This document shows positions 1 through 6,349 of a stretch of 13,519 bases of DNA, one piece after another. Within the stretch, counting starts at the first letter, position 1; each line of letters opens with the position of its first letter. Under the pieces are notes generated by a model, which saw only the letters and a program-made list of their open reading frames with translations, was not told where the DNA came from and made no database searches. Origin of the DNA: DATHVR01 sp035461175 (lineage in GTDB: Bacteria > Actinomycetota > Acidimicrobiia > Spongiisociales > ZC4RG35); the NCBI GenBank assembly GCA_035461175.1, contig DATHVR010000074.1, forward strand, positions 1-13,519. The letters run 5' to 3'. A program made the translations under genes and the position numbers.

Positions 1-227
1 AAGTCGACCCGTTCCACTGTGCCGGCCGGGATCAGGACCTTCTGCCCGAAGATCCACGGTCCCGTGTCGACAACCAGGTAGCTAGAACCGACTTCGTGGG
101 AGGCCTTGTCGACCTTCCCGATGGAGCCGTCGATCGCCTCCACCCCAAAACCGACGATGTCCTCCCCGTATGTGCGGTCATCGTCGACCGCTTCGTCCCG
201 GTAGTTCCACATGTCATCGTATGACAT
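1..227 (-). CDS. PRC-barrel domain protein, 3' end cut off by window edge
   Basis: The minus frame stays open from an ATG at 225-227 to the window edge, giving 75 codons. AAGGAGG (232-238) lies 4 nt upstream of the ATG. The start is acidic and aromatic (MSYDDMWNYRDEAVDDD), followed by a PRC-barrel-like segment: a strand with IVGFGVEAIDGSIGKVDK, then SYLVVDTG, then WIFGQKVLIPAGTVERVD. That order, a G-x-I-G-K-V turn followed by a strand ending in a V-L-I-P-A-G motif, is typical of PRC-barrel folds. These are small beta-barrels found in photosynthetic reaction-centre H subunits, RimM and many actinobacterial stress proteins. The missing C-terminus may hold a second barrel. The specific role is unknown. 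The gene is divergent from the STAS gene and shares the repeat-rich spacer with it. Confidence 0.8.
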   Translation of the reverse strand, partial: MSYDDMWNYRDEAVDDDRTYGEDIVGFGVEAIDGSIGKVDKASHEVGSSYLVVDTGPWIFGQKVLIPAGTVERVD

Positions 228-231
228 AGTC

Positions 232-238
232 CCTCCTT
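232..238 (-). promoter_or_regulatory. Ribosome binding site of the PRC-barrel gene
   Basis: Read on the minus strand this is a perfect AAGGAGG, 4 nt before the ATG. It fixes the start of the truncated PRC-barrel gene. The same spacing is seen at the TTG start of the hydroxyacyl-CoA dehydrogenase gene. Confidence 0.75.
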
Positions 239-390
239 GGGTGTTGTGGATCCGGATCTTCTACCCCAGGGCGGCGAGCCGAAACCTCATCGCGCAACCG
301 AACAGATGCCTCGATTGGTAGTAGGCCACTGGGCCGTACCGGGGCCATAGGGGGTGAAGTCGAAACCCGTTTCGTCGGGAAGCTCGACTC

Positions 391-410
391 ATAGGGCCGA
401 AAGTCCCTAT
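391..410. promoter_or_regulatory. DosR/DevR-like box (candidate)
   Basis: The sequence is ATAGGGCCGAAAGTCCCTAT, with six-base complementary ends (ATAGGG/CCCTAT). The core GGGCCGAAAGTCCC matches 12 of 14 positions of the mycobacterial DosR consensus GGGACTWWAGTCCC; the mismatches are C for A and G for T in the left half. Streptomycete DevR boxes, as I recall them, also use GGGCCG-type half sites. DosR family response regulators activate genes under hypoxia, nitric oxide or dormancy. No DosR or sensor kinase gene is in the window, so the link is by sequence only. Confidence 0.45.
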
Positions 411-460
411 CAGCCCCCCTAACGGGCACCAACCATAGCGCACACCTTCTACATCGAAGG

Positions 461-472
461 TTTGACGTCAAA
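461..472. promoter_or_regulatory. Perfect 12-bp palindrome TTTGACGTCAAA upstream of the STAS gene
   Basis: This is a perfect two-fold symmetric 12-mer, abutting the 3' arm of the inverted repeat at 444-461. It ends 5 bp before the AGGAGGG ribosome binding site (478-484). The position suits a repressor operator or a leader element. A 12-bp perfect palindrome is expected a few times by chance in 13.5 kb, so the location carries most of the weight. The binding protein is unknown. Confidence 0.35.
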
Positions 473-492
473 AGCGTAGGAGGGCCCAGGAC

Positions 493-891
493 ATGCCCGA
501 AACAGGTTCCGAATCTGGAGCAGGACCATCAGGTTATGAACCTCCTGTTTTCGGCGTGTCAGTGCGGAGTGACGATCCTTCGGCCTGGGTGATTGAGGTG
601 CGCGGCGAACTGGATCTCGCGACCGGCCCGATGCTGAAACAGCACCTCGAGTCTTACAGCGATCGGAGCGGGAACGGCAGTCACCGCCGGACGCTCGTGT
701 ACCTACTACCCGAGCTGGAGTTCATAGACGCCACGGGGTTGAACTACCTTCTCACCGCTGTCGATGGGCACAGTTGCGAGACGATCACGATACGAGAACC
801 GTCGGCGCGTGTGCGCCGCCTTCTCGAACTGGTCGGTTTGGACTCGATGATCGAAGAGCGAGGAAACCCTGGATGCCCTTCGAGGGCATAG
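493..891 (+). CDS. STAS-domain protein, anti-sigma factor antagonist-like
   Basis: The product is 132 aa, starting at ATG 8 nt after AGGAGGG (478-484). After about 20 residues of flexible lead comes a single STAS domain: strand WVIEVRGELDLATGPMLKQHL (residues 32-52), strand TLVYLLPELEFIDATGL (67-83) and C-terminal helix PSARVRRLLELVGLDSMIEE (103-122). Such proteins bind anti-sigma factors (SpoIIAB/RsbW-type kinases) and free a sigma factor when unphosphorylated. In kinase-regulated members the Asp of the D-S-[ST]-G-L loop is followed by the phosphorylated Ser. Here that position is Ala80 (D79-A80-T81-G82-L83), leaving only Thr81 as a possible acceptor. No kinase or sigma factor is adjacent. 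A stand-alone STAS protein with another role is possible. Confidence 0.85.
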   Translation: MPETGSESGAGPSGYEPPVFGVSVRSDDPSAWVIEVRGELDLATGPMLKQHLESYSDRSGNGSHRRTLVYLLPELEFIDATGLNYLLTAVDGHSCETITIREPSARVRRLLELVGLDSMIEERGNPGCPSRA

Positions 892-924
892 AGGCATTGG
901 CTCAACGCCGCAGTCAGACCAGCT

Positions 925-979
925 CGCCAAGTCCAGCTCCGGAATACCTGGCGCAGGCTTTCGACTTCGGACTTAGGCG
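925..979. repeat. Inverted repeat between the convergent STAS and DinB genes
   Basis: CGCCAAGTCC (925-934) pairs with GGACTTAGGCG (969-979) with one bulged A, around a 34-nt spacer. It sits in the 138-bp gap between the ends of the STAS gene and the convergent DinB gene, so it could limit read-through. There is no T-run on either side, so it is not a standard intrinsic terminator. Confidence 0.3.
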
Positions 980-1029
980 TCGTCGGCATGTCAGCTGGAA
1001 CGCGGCCGAGTGGCGGAGCTGCCCGTTGG

Positions 1030-1539
1030 TCAGCGGCGCAGTTCCCCGAGGGCGGCGAAGCGCAGCATGTGGGCCTGGCCGGCATGGAGGGCGTACTCGT
1101 CGATCATCTTGACCAGAGTGGCTCGCAGGGTCCGCCCATGGCCCTCGCCCGGCGAGTCGAGCGAAGACATGCCAGCGATGGCGGTGTCGGCTAGCACGAC
1201 TTCGGCCAAGTATCGGCCCAGATCATCTTCAACGGTCTCGACGGACCCACCGGCATAGTCGTCGTCGCCATAAGCCAGGTGTTGGTCGCCGCCGGCCAGG
1301 CCCCACGACAGATAGACGTGTTCCATCTGGGTCATGTGCCGGACCAGTCCCAACACCGACAGCTCGACCGGAGGCACCGACCACTCGACAAGCGCCTCGG
1401 GGGAGAGATCTCGCAACTTGCGGAGGAATTCATGGCGCTGATATCGAAGCCAGCCCTCGAGGAGTGACCGCGGCTCGGCAGTCGGATCCGGTTCCGACCG
1501 AGACGAGAAGTCGACGCTTTCGAGTATCGGGATCTTCAC
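1030..1539 (-). CDS. DinB-superfamily protein (DUF664-like)
   Basis: The product is 169 aa with a GTG start at 1539 and only a weak G-rich upstream site. The fold signature of the DinB/DUF664 four-helix bundle is clear: SLLEGWLRYQRHEFLRKLRDL (residues 25-45), LSVLGLVRHMTQMEHVYLSW (60-79) with His68, and near the C-terminus MIDEYALHAGQAHMLR (145-160). The last resembles the family pattern ETxRHAG(H/Q)ADxLRE, with His152 as a probable metal ligand; the usual Asp and final Glu are His157 and Phe161. Family members are metal-binding proteins, some of them thiol-dependent S-transferases (mycothiol or bacillithiol), but most are uncharacterised. No thiol enzyme gene is nearby, so the substrate cannot be inferred. 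It is 24 bp downstream of the two-TM membrane gene on the same strand and probably co-transcribed with it. Confidence 0.8.
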   Translation of the reverse strand: MKIPILESVDFSSRSEPDPTAEPRSLLEGWLRYQRHEFLRKLRDLSPEALVEWSVPPVELSVLGLVRHMTQMEHVYLSWGLAGGDQHLAYGDDDYAGGSVETVEDDLGRYLAEVVLADTAIAGMSSLDSPGEGHGRTLRATLVKMIDEYALHAGQAHMLRFAALGELRR

Positions 1540-1563
1540 AGGCCACCACCCTACCGAACTAGC

Positions 1564-2370
1564 TCAGCTCGGGGTGGTCGCGGGCACCCCCGGTTCGACC
1601 GCCTCGAAGCGACCGGCCACCTTCCACCCGATGATGGCGAGAGCGACTCCTGACAATGCCAGGACGAGGAGCGCTACCCGGGCGGCCGGAACCGCGGCGG
1701 CGATATCGGTGCCGACATCGCCCACCAGACCGAGGTCGTCGATCGCCTGCCGATAGTCGTCGATGGTGGCGGCGGCGTCGCCCAGACCGGCGTCGATGGT
1801 CTCGAGCCGCCCGCTGATCAGGGCGGTCTCGGTCCCGGTTTGGCGAATGTCGTCGACCAGGGCACCGATCCGGGCACCCTGGTCCGAGATGGTCTCGGGG
1901 AGGCCGTCGAGTTGCGCCTCCACCTCGCGCAGAGCCTCGTCGAGCGGCTCGTCGGGGTCGTAGTCGATTCCGAGGAAGCTCAGCGCCGACATCGTGTTGT
2001 CGATCACGTTGGCGGTGTCGATCAGGGCGGGCATCGTCGCCTGGAGAGCCGTAAGGGAATCGGGAATCTGTCCGGTGGTGAGCGTGGCGATCTCATCGAT
2101 TACCGCGGCCGCCTCGCTGGTGGAGTCGGCTACCTGATCGGTGATCCCCGACACGTCTCCGAGTGTGGCCCTGACCTCGTCCAGCGTCACCTCGATGGCG
2201 TCGAGCAGATCTCCCGACGGCTCGGTAGTGCGGCTGATGCCCGGAATGATGGTCAGGGTGGTGTCGATGACGTTGAGCGCCAGCCAGCCCGCCACCGACG
2301 CCGCCAGGGCCGTGACGGCCAGGATCACTGCGCCGAGCCGGATGAGGGTGGAGGTGAGGACGGGCTTCAT
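1564..2370 (-). CDS. Two-TM membrane protein with long helical extracytoplasmic region, function unknown
   Basis: I place the start at ATG 2368-2370, giving 268 aa. A longer frame to 2592 would run into the divergent ATPase gene, and its extra residues look non-coding. TM1 is at about residues 11-33, TM2 at about 230-250, and the tail is short. Between them lie about 195 residues that are acidic and rich in Leu/Ile/Ala/Thr with heptad-like spacing, consistent with a helical coiled region outside the cytoplasm. One break reads FLGIDYDPDEPLDEAL (132-147). The two-TM plus long coil layout resembles YhgE/Pip-like and chemoreceptor-like sensors, but no named domain can be assigned. The divergent ABC-2 permease also carries a large helical extracytoplasmic domain, so a shared role is possible. 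Confidence 0.7.
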   Translation of the reverse strand: MKPVLTSTLIRLGAVILAVTALAASVAGWLALNVIDTTLTIIPGISRTTEPSGDLLDAIEVTLDEVRATLGDVSGITDQVADSTSEAAAVIDEIATLTTGQIPDSLTALQATMPALIDTANVIDNTMSALSFLGIDYDPDEPLDEALREVEAQLDGLPETISDQGARIGALVDDIRQTGTETALISGRLETIDAGLGDAAATIDDYRQAIDDLGLVGDVGTDIAAAVPAARVALLVLALSGVALAIIGWKVAGRFEAVEPGVPATTPS

Positions 2371-2394
2371 GTGATGGACCAGAGTTTGGGGACT

Positions 2395-2439
2395 CCCGGG
2401 TGCTACCCGGGCCGCGACGACCGGAAACGGGACCGGTTT
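2395..2439. promoter_or_regulatory. Two inverted repeats in the divergent ABC/membrane gene spacer
   Basis: The 127-bp spacer between the divergent two-TM gene and the ABC ATPase gene holds a perfect inverted repeat CCCGGGT-gct-ACCCGGG (2395-2411). It also holds an imperfect 15-bp palindrome AAACGGGACCGGTTT (2425-2439; one mismatched pair). Both are plausible operators for a regulator of the two divergent units. A weak -10-like TAACGAT lies at 2458-2464. None of this is matched to a known regulator. Confidence 0.4.
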
Positions 2440-2497
2440 GGGATCGTGCAGAGAGGGTAACGATTCGACCACCACATAGGCAGGAGCGCACGAGGAA

Positions 2498-3520
2498 ATG
2501 GTCGAGGAAACCCAGATCGAGGACGAACCCGGATCGGACGGCTGGTCGCGGCCGTCCGAGAATCTGACCATCGATGCCACCGGGATCACCAAGATCTACG
2601 ACTCCAGCGGGGACGGAGTGCGCGACCTCGACGTCCGGGTTCCCCGGGGCACCATCGTTGGTTTGATCGGCCCGAGCGGATGCGGCAAGACCACCACCGT
2701 TCGACTCCTGACCGGCCTCCTCGTGCCCGACGCCGGAACGGTGGAGGTCCTGGGGGAGGACCCGACCACGTTCGATGCCGCCACCCGCTCCCGGATCGGA
2801 TACCTCCCGCAGGAGTCGGCGCTCTACTCGTCGCTCTCGGTGCGGGAGAATCTCGACTTCGCCGCCGCTCTCCACGGCTTGCGTGGACGTCGGCGGGCCG
2901 AGGCCTGCGACTCGGTCCTCGAGTTCGTGGAACTGAAGGAGGCCGAGGAGAAGCGGGTCGATGAGATCTCGGGGGGTATGCGGCGACGGGTGGGGCTGGC
3001 CACGGCTCTGGTCCATCAGCCCGAGCTGCTCTTTCTCGACGAGCCCACCGCCGGGCTTGACCCGATTCTTCGCCGGAGCGTTTGGGAGCATCTGGGCGAG
3101 CTCAGGTCCCAGGGACGGACCTTGATCGTGACCACCCAGTACGTGGGTGAGGCCGCCTACTGCGACTACATAGCTCTCCTATCGGACGGGGAGATGGTCG
3201 AGTGGGGGGCACCCGAGGATCTGCGCCGGGCCGCCTACGGAGGAGAACTGGTCGACGTGGTCTTCGCGGAGCGCCCCACCTGGAAGGCGATCGATCACAT
3301 CGCCGAGGCGATCTCGGCCACCGACACCGACAGTCACGGCCGCCGGTCGGTCCGCTTCACGGTTCCCGACGCCGGCTCGGCCATCCCACGGGTGCCGGCC
3401 GCAGCCGAGGAGGCCGGAGTCACGGTCACCGAGACGGAACGGTTCATCCCTGAGTTCGATGACGTCTTCGTGCGCATCGTCGACGCTCACCGCAACTCCC
3501 AGGCGGCCGTTGCTTCGTGA
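2498..3520 (+). CDS. ABC-2 type exporter ATP-binding protein
   Basis: The product is 340 aa. ATG 2498 is preceded by AGGAG (2482-2486) and by GAGGA directly upstream. The order of ABC motifs is complete: Walker A GPSGCGKTT (residues 58-66), Q-loop Gln105 in GYLPQ, signature SGGMR (159-163 region), Walker B LLFLDEP (177-183) with Glu182, and D-loop AGLD. At the switch position, where most ABC ATPases have His, the sequence is VTTQYVGEA with Gln214. The signature also reads SGGM rather than SGGQ, which is common in ABC-2 drug and antibiotic exporters. A C-terminal extension of about 100 residues (240-340) resembles the regulatory tail of that class. Its GTG-coupled partner permease follows directly. 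The substrate is unknown; drug, lipid or polymer export are all possible. Confidence 0.9.
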   Translation: MVEETQIEDEPGSDGWSRPSENLTIDATGITKIYDSSGDGVRDLDVRVPRGTIVGLIGPSGCGKTTTVRLLTGLLVPDAGTVEVLGEDPTTFDAATRSRIGYLPQESALYSSLSVRENLDFAAALHGLRGRRRAEACDSVLEFVELKEAEEKRVDEISGGMRRRVGLATALVHQPELLFLDEPTAGLDPILRRSVWEHLGELRSQGRTLIVTTQYVGEAAYCDYIALLSDGEMVEWGAPEDLRRAAYGGELVDVVFAERPTWKAIDHIAEAISATDTDSHGRRSVRFTVPDAGSAIPRVPAAAEEAGVTVTETERFIPEFDDVFVRIVDAHRNSQAAVAS

Positions 3521-5001
3521 GAACCGTCATCACAATCATTGCCTTTGCGGGCAAGGAGATCCGTCAGGTCCTGCGTCAGCCCAGGCTGATGGCCGCCCTC
3601 ATCCTCGGTCCGTTTCTCATCCTCGGTCTGTTCGCGGTCGGATTCCAGCCCGATCCACCGCCGATGAAGACGCTGCTGGTGCTACCGGAAGGCTCGGGGC
3701 TGGAAGGCCGCGTCTCGGAGATCCAGGAAGCGGTCGGCAACGAGGTCGACCTGACCGGGACCACGTCGGATGAGGCCGAGGCTCGGCGTCGGCTGCTCGA
3801 AGGAGAGGTGGAGCTGGTCGTGGTGGCTCCGCCCGATGCCGCCGAGGTGATTCGGGGCAACGAGCACGCCACGATCATGGTCCTGCACGATCGGCTCGAC
3901 CCCTTCGACCGCGCCTACATCACCGTTTCGGCTCAGGCGGCGGTAGACGAGCTCAACCGGGCCGTCCTGAGCGAGGTGGCCGACGTGGCCCAGGATCGGG
4001 CGGGAGAGTATGGGGAAGCCCTTCCTGCCGCCCGCCGTAGCGCTGGAGAGATGGCCGAAGCGCTCCGCTCCGGTGATGATGCCGCCGCTCGCCGGGCCCA
4101 GTCGGAGGCGGCCCAATCCCTGGGTGTGGTGGAGAACCAACTTGCCACATCGTCGGACTTCTTTGACGGCGTCGATCGAAGCCTGGGAGGCCGGTCGGAC
4201 TCGCTGGGGGAACGCGTCGTCGGCACCCGGAGCGGAATCGAAGAGATCGACCCGGCCGATCCGTCAGCAGTCGAGCAGGCGGAGGCAGTCGAAGCCGACC
4301 TCGCCGAACTCGAGGAAGCCCTGGGGGACTTCCAGGCCGTGTCTCCCGACGTCCTCGCCCAGCCATTCGTCGCCCAGACCGGAACGGTGGAAGGCAACGA
4401 GATCCCGCTCACCACCTTCTACTCCCCGGCGGTCGTGGTTGTCCTGTTGCAGCACGTGGTCCTGACCTTCGCCGCTCTCTCGGTGGTCAACGAACGTTCG
4501 ACCGGTTCGACCGAGCTCTTCCGGGTGGGACCGGTCCGTATCGGCGAGTTCCTGGCGGGAAAGTTCTTGGGCTATGCCTTCTTGGGCGTGGTCGTCGCCG
4601 CCCTCCTCATGGCGGGGGTGGTGCTGCTGTTCGGCACTCCGATGCTGGGCTCGTGGATCTGGCTGGCGGCGGTGTTGTTGCTGACCACGGCCGCTTCGCT
4701 CGGTCTCGGGTTCGTGATCGCCGCGGCCGCCAATTCGGATGCCCAGGCGGTCCAGTTCGCCATGCTCGCCCTCCTGTTCACCATCTTCTTCAGCGGCCTG
4801 GTGGTCTCGCTCAGCCGGTTGGCCGACGGGGTCAGGCAGGTGGCCTACCTCGCTCCCGCCACCGCCGGCACCGGGGCGCTCCAGGACGTCATGTTTCGAG
4901 GTCACGCTCCTTCGGCCTTCCACCTAACGGTGCTGGGTGCCTATGCCGTGGTCAGCCTGGGGCTGGCGTATCTCTGGTTGCGCCGCCGCCGGGTGGCCTG
5001 A
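3517..5001 (+). CDS. ABC-2 type transporter permease with large extracytoplasmic domain
   Basis: The product is 494 aa. The GTG start overlaps the ATPase stop as GTGA (3517-3520), so translation is probably coupled. TM1 is at about residues 24-43. It is followed by about 255 extracytoplasmic residues, partly helical and acidic (85-110 and 140-275). A C-terminal block of about five TM segments lies near 303-325, 347-372, 379-403, 410-432 and 470-487. The diagnostic ABC-2 stretch is ALSVVNERSTGSTELFRVGP (320-339), then EFLAGKFLGY (344-353), corresponding to the E-R-x-x-G-T-x-E-x-L coupling motif. This layout matches the ABC2_membrane_3 class. It forms the transporter with the preceding ATPase, probably as a homodimer. 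The large ectodomain sets it apart from simple six-TM drug exporters. Confidence 0.88.
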   Translation: MRTVITIIAFAGKEIRQVLRQPRLMAALILGPFLILGLFAVGFQPDPPPMKTLLVLPEGSGLEGRVSEIQEAVGNEVDLTGTTSDEAEARRRLLEGEVELVVVAPPDAAEVIRGNEHATIMVLHDRLDPFDRAYITVSAQAAVDELNRAVLSEVADVAQDRAGEYGEALPAARRSAGEMAEALRSGDDAAARRAQSEAAQSLGVVENQLATSSDFFDGVDRSLGGRSDSLGERVVGTRSGIEEIDPADPSAVEQAEAVEADLAELEEALGDFQAVSPDVLAQPFVAQTGTVEGNEIPLTTFYSPAVVVVLLQHVVLTFAALSVVNERSTGSTELFRVGPVRIGEFLAGKFLGYAFLGVVVAALLMAGVVLLFGTPMLGSWIWLAAVLLLTTAASLGLGFVIAAAANSDAQAVQFAMLALLFTIFFSGLVVSLSRLADGVRQVAYLAPATAGTGALQDVMFRGHAPSAFHLTVLGAYAVVSLGLAYLWLRRRRVA

Positions 5002-5430
5002 TCAGCTCTCCATCGAGACCCAGGTCACCTCGACCTGGACGGTGGCGGGACGGTCCGGCTCGGTTCGCACCGCCTCTACCCGCCAGTTGTCGGGTCCCTC
5101 GTCGGGGAGCACCGGCAGCCACCGCTCGCAATGGCGGCCGGAGCCATCCACCTCACAGCCGGTGAACGACTCCAGCACCTGAAACCGCACGCCGTTGGAA
5201 GTGACGATGTAGACGTCGAGGTCCTCGGCCTGTTCCAGGGAGATGGAGATGCCGATGTCGAGAGAGTGGCGGGTGGGGTCGAAGGCGACCAGCTGACCCG
5301 ACGCCTCGGTGTCGCCGGCATCGAAGGAGAGATGAGCACCGGAACTACGACCGGCGAACGCGGTCAGCCCCACGGTGCTCGAGCAAGCCGTGGCGAGGAA
5401 GACCACGAGAGCCAGCGTGAGCCGAGCCAT
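5002..5430 (-). CDS. Small secreted or lipoprotein-like protein, function unknown
   Basis: The product is 142 aa. The ATG at 5428-5430 is the first start after an in-frame TAG, and no clear ribosome binding site is seen. The N-terminus MARLTLALVVFLATAC is a short signal peptide with Cys16. The lipobox is imperfect (A-T-A-C, with Ala instead of Leu/Val at -3), so lipidation is likely but not certain. The mature part is mostly beta-like (LDIGISISL, LDVYIVTSNGVRFQVLESF, VQVEVTWVSM). A Cys pair, Cys92 and Cys101, could form a disulfide. No domain is recognised. It lies 50 bp downstream of the hydroxyacyl-CoA dehydrogenase gene on the same strand. Its stop abuts the ABC permease stop with no spacer, in the shared palindrome TGATCA (4999-5004). 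Confidence 0.7.
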   Translation of the reverse strand: MARLTLALVVFLATACSSTVGLTAFAGRSSGAHLSFDAGDTEASGQLVAFDPTRHSLDIGISISLEQAEDLDVYIVTSNGVRFQVLESFTGCEVDGSGRHCERWLPVLPDEGPDNWRVEAVRTEPDRPATVQVEVTWVSMES

Positions 5431-5480
5431 ATGCTCATGAGACTACCGGGCCTACCGGGTTTGCGCGGGAAGAAGCGGCG

Positions 5481-6338
5481 CTACCGGTCGTAGGAATAGA
5501 AGCCGCGTCCGCTCTTGCGACCCAGGATTCCCGCCTCGACCATCCGGGTCAGGAGCGGGGGAGAGGCATACAGCGGCTCCTTGTACTCCTCGAAGAGGAC
5601 GTCGGCGACCAGCTTCATCGTGTCGAGCCCGATGAAGTCGCACAGCTCCAGCGGTCCCATTGGATGGTTGGCGCCCAGCTTCATGCCGGCGTCGATGTCC
5701 TCGGCGGAGGCGTGGCCCGCCTCGTACAGCCGTATCGCCCCGAGCAGATAGGGGACGAGGAGCAGGTTGACCACGAACCCACCCCGATCCTTGGCCGTGA
5801 TGACCGTCTTGCCCAGCTGGTCGGCGGCAAAGGAACGGGCCTGTTCTTCCACCACCGGGTCCGAGAGCGGGGTGGTCACCAGCTCCACCAAGCCCATCAC
5901 CGGCACCGGGTTGAAGAAGTGGAGTCCCACGACCCGCTCCGGCCGAGAGGTAGCGGCGGCGAGCCGGGTGATGGGGATGGAGGAGGTGTTGGAGGCGAGG
6001 ATCGCCTCGCTTCCAACGGTGCCATCGAGGGCGGTGAAGATCTCGCGTTTGAGCGCCTCGTTCTCGGTCACCGCCTCGATGACGAGCTGGCGGTCGGTCT
6101 GCTCGGAGAGGTCGGTCGAGAACCGGACCCGATCCAGGATGCCGGAACGGGCCGCCGCGTCGAGCTTTCCGCGGTCGAGGGCGCGGTCCACTGACTTCTC
6201 GACCCGTGACCGTCCGGCTTCGGCCGCCTCGGAGGAGATTTCGTGAACGAGGACGTCACAGCCCGAAGCGGCCGCCACCTCGGCGATGCCGGCTCCCATC
6301 TGGCCACCGCCGACGACACCCAATCTCTCAATGCTCAA
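5481..6338 (-). CDS. 3-hydroxyacyl-CoA (3-hydroxybutyryl-CoA) dehydrogenase
   Basis: The product is 285 aa, from a TTG start at 6336-6338. AAGGAGG (6343-6349) lies 4 nt upstream, and the NAD-binding fold begins at once; upstream residues in the same frame look non-coding. It oxidises (S)-3-hydroxyacyl-CoA with NAD+, or runs in reverse in butanoyl-CoA synthesis. Visible motifs are the Rossmann loop GVVGGGQMGAGIA (residues 7-19), SNTSSI (116-121) with Ser119, GLHFFNPVPVM (138-148) with catalytic His140, Glu152 of the VELV stretch, and GGFVVN with Asn191. The Arg that usually follows this Asn is Leu192. The length matches the single-domain family (about 282-290). No thiolase or crotonase gene is adjacent, so its exact pathway (fatty acid oxidation, phenylacetate or butyrate) is not shown. 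Confidence 0.93.
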   Translation of the reverse strand: MSIERLGVVGGGQMGAGIAEVAAASGCDVLVHEISSEAAEAGRSRVEKSVDRALDRGKLDAAARSGILDRVRFSTDLSEQTDRQLVIEAVTENEALKREIFTALDGTVGSEAILASNTSSIPITRLAAATSRPERVVGLHFFNPVPVMGLVELVTTPLSDPVVEEQARSFAADQLGKTVITAKDRGGFVVNLLLVPYLLGAIRLYEAGHASAEDIDAGMKLGANHPMGPLELCDFIGLDTMKLVADVLFEEYKEPLYASPPLLTRMVEAGILGRKSGRGFYSYDR

Positions 6339-6342
6339 TCTT

Positions 6343-6349
6343 CCTCCTT
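6343..6349 (-). promoter_or_regulatory. Ribosome binding site deciding the TTG start of the dehydrogenase
   Basis: On the minus strand this is a perfect AAGGAGG, 4 nt upstream of TTG 6336-6338. It makes the TTG a better start than the more distant ATG at 6417-6419, whose 27 extra residues precede the Rossmann fold without homology-like character. Confidence 0.75.

Larger units (their letters stand above)
228..492. promoter_or_regulatory. Divergent regulatory spacer with several inverted repeats
   Basis: This 265-bp spacer lies between the divergent PRC-barrel and STAS genes and holds no convincing gene. It contains four inverted repeats: CGAAAC-CC-GTTTCG (361-374), the DosR-like box (391-410), ACCTTC-tacatc-GAAGGT (444-461) and the perfect palindrome TTTGACGTCAAA (461-472). 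No clean sigma-70 promoter is visible. A weak CATAGC at 434-439 is the best -10 guess for the STAS gene and would put the DosR-like box near -45. A minus-strand frame through 214-471 has no ribosome binding site and protein-like features are lacking. Confidence 0.55.

Noticed and set aside
331..346. A second DosR-like box GGGCCGTACCGGGGCC
   Set aside because: The half sites are GGGCCG and GGGGCC with the wrong spacing and weak symmetry, so it does not fit the DosR pattern.
214..471. A minus-strand frame through the PRC/STAS spacer
   Set aside because: It overlaps the PRC-barrel start, has no ribosome binding site, and covers the inverted repeats; it looks non-coding.
873..1112. A possible 79-codon plus-strand gene overlapping the STAS end and the DinB end
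   Set aside because: A GAGGAAA lies upstream, but the product has no recognisable domain and its second half is antisense to the DinB gene.
2371..2592. N-terminal extension of the two-TM protein
   Set aside because: The extra 74 residues lack structure, cross the divergent spacer and overlap the ATPase start. TM1 begins just after the ATG at 2368-2370.
2093..3091. A minus-strand frame of 332 residues across the divergent promoter
   Set aside because: It would cover both the two-TM gene in another frame and the ATPase gene; the composition looks random.
4264..4923. A minus-strand frame of 219 residues inside the ABC-2 permease
   Set aside because: The permease frame on the plus strand has TM segments and an ABC-2 motif. 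The opposite frame is Gly/Glu/His/Arg-rich noise.
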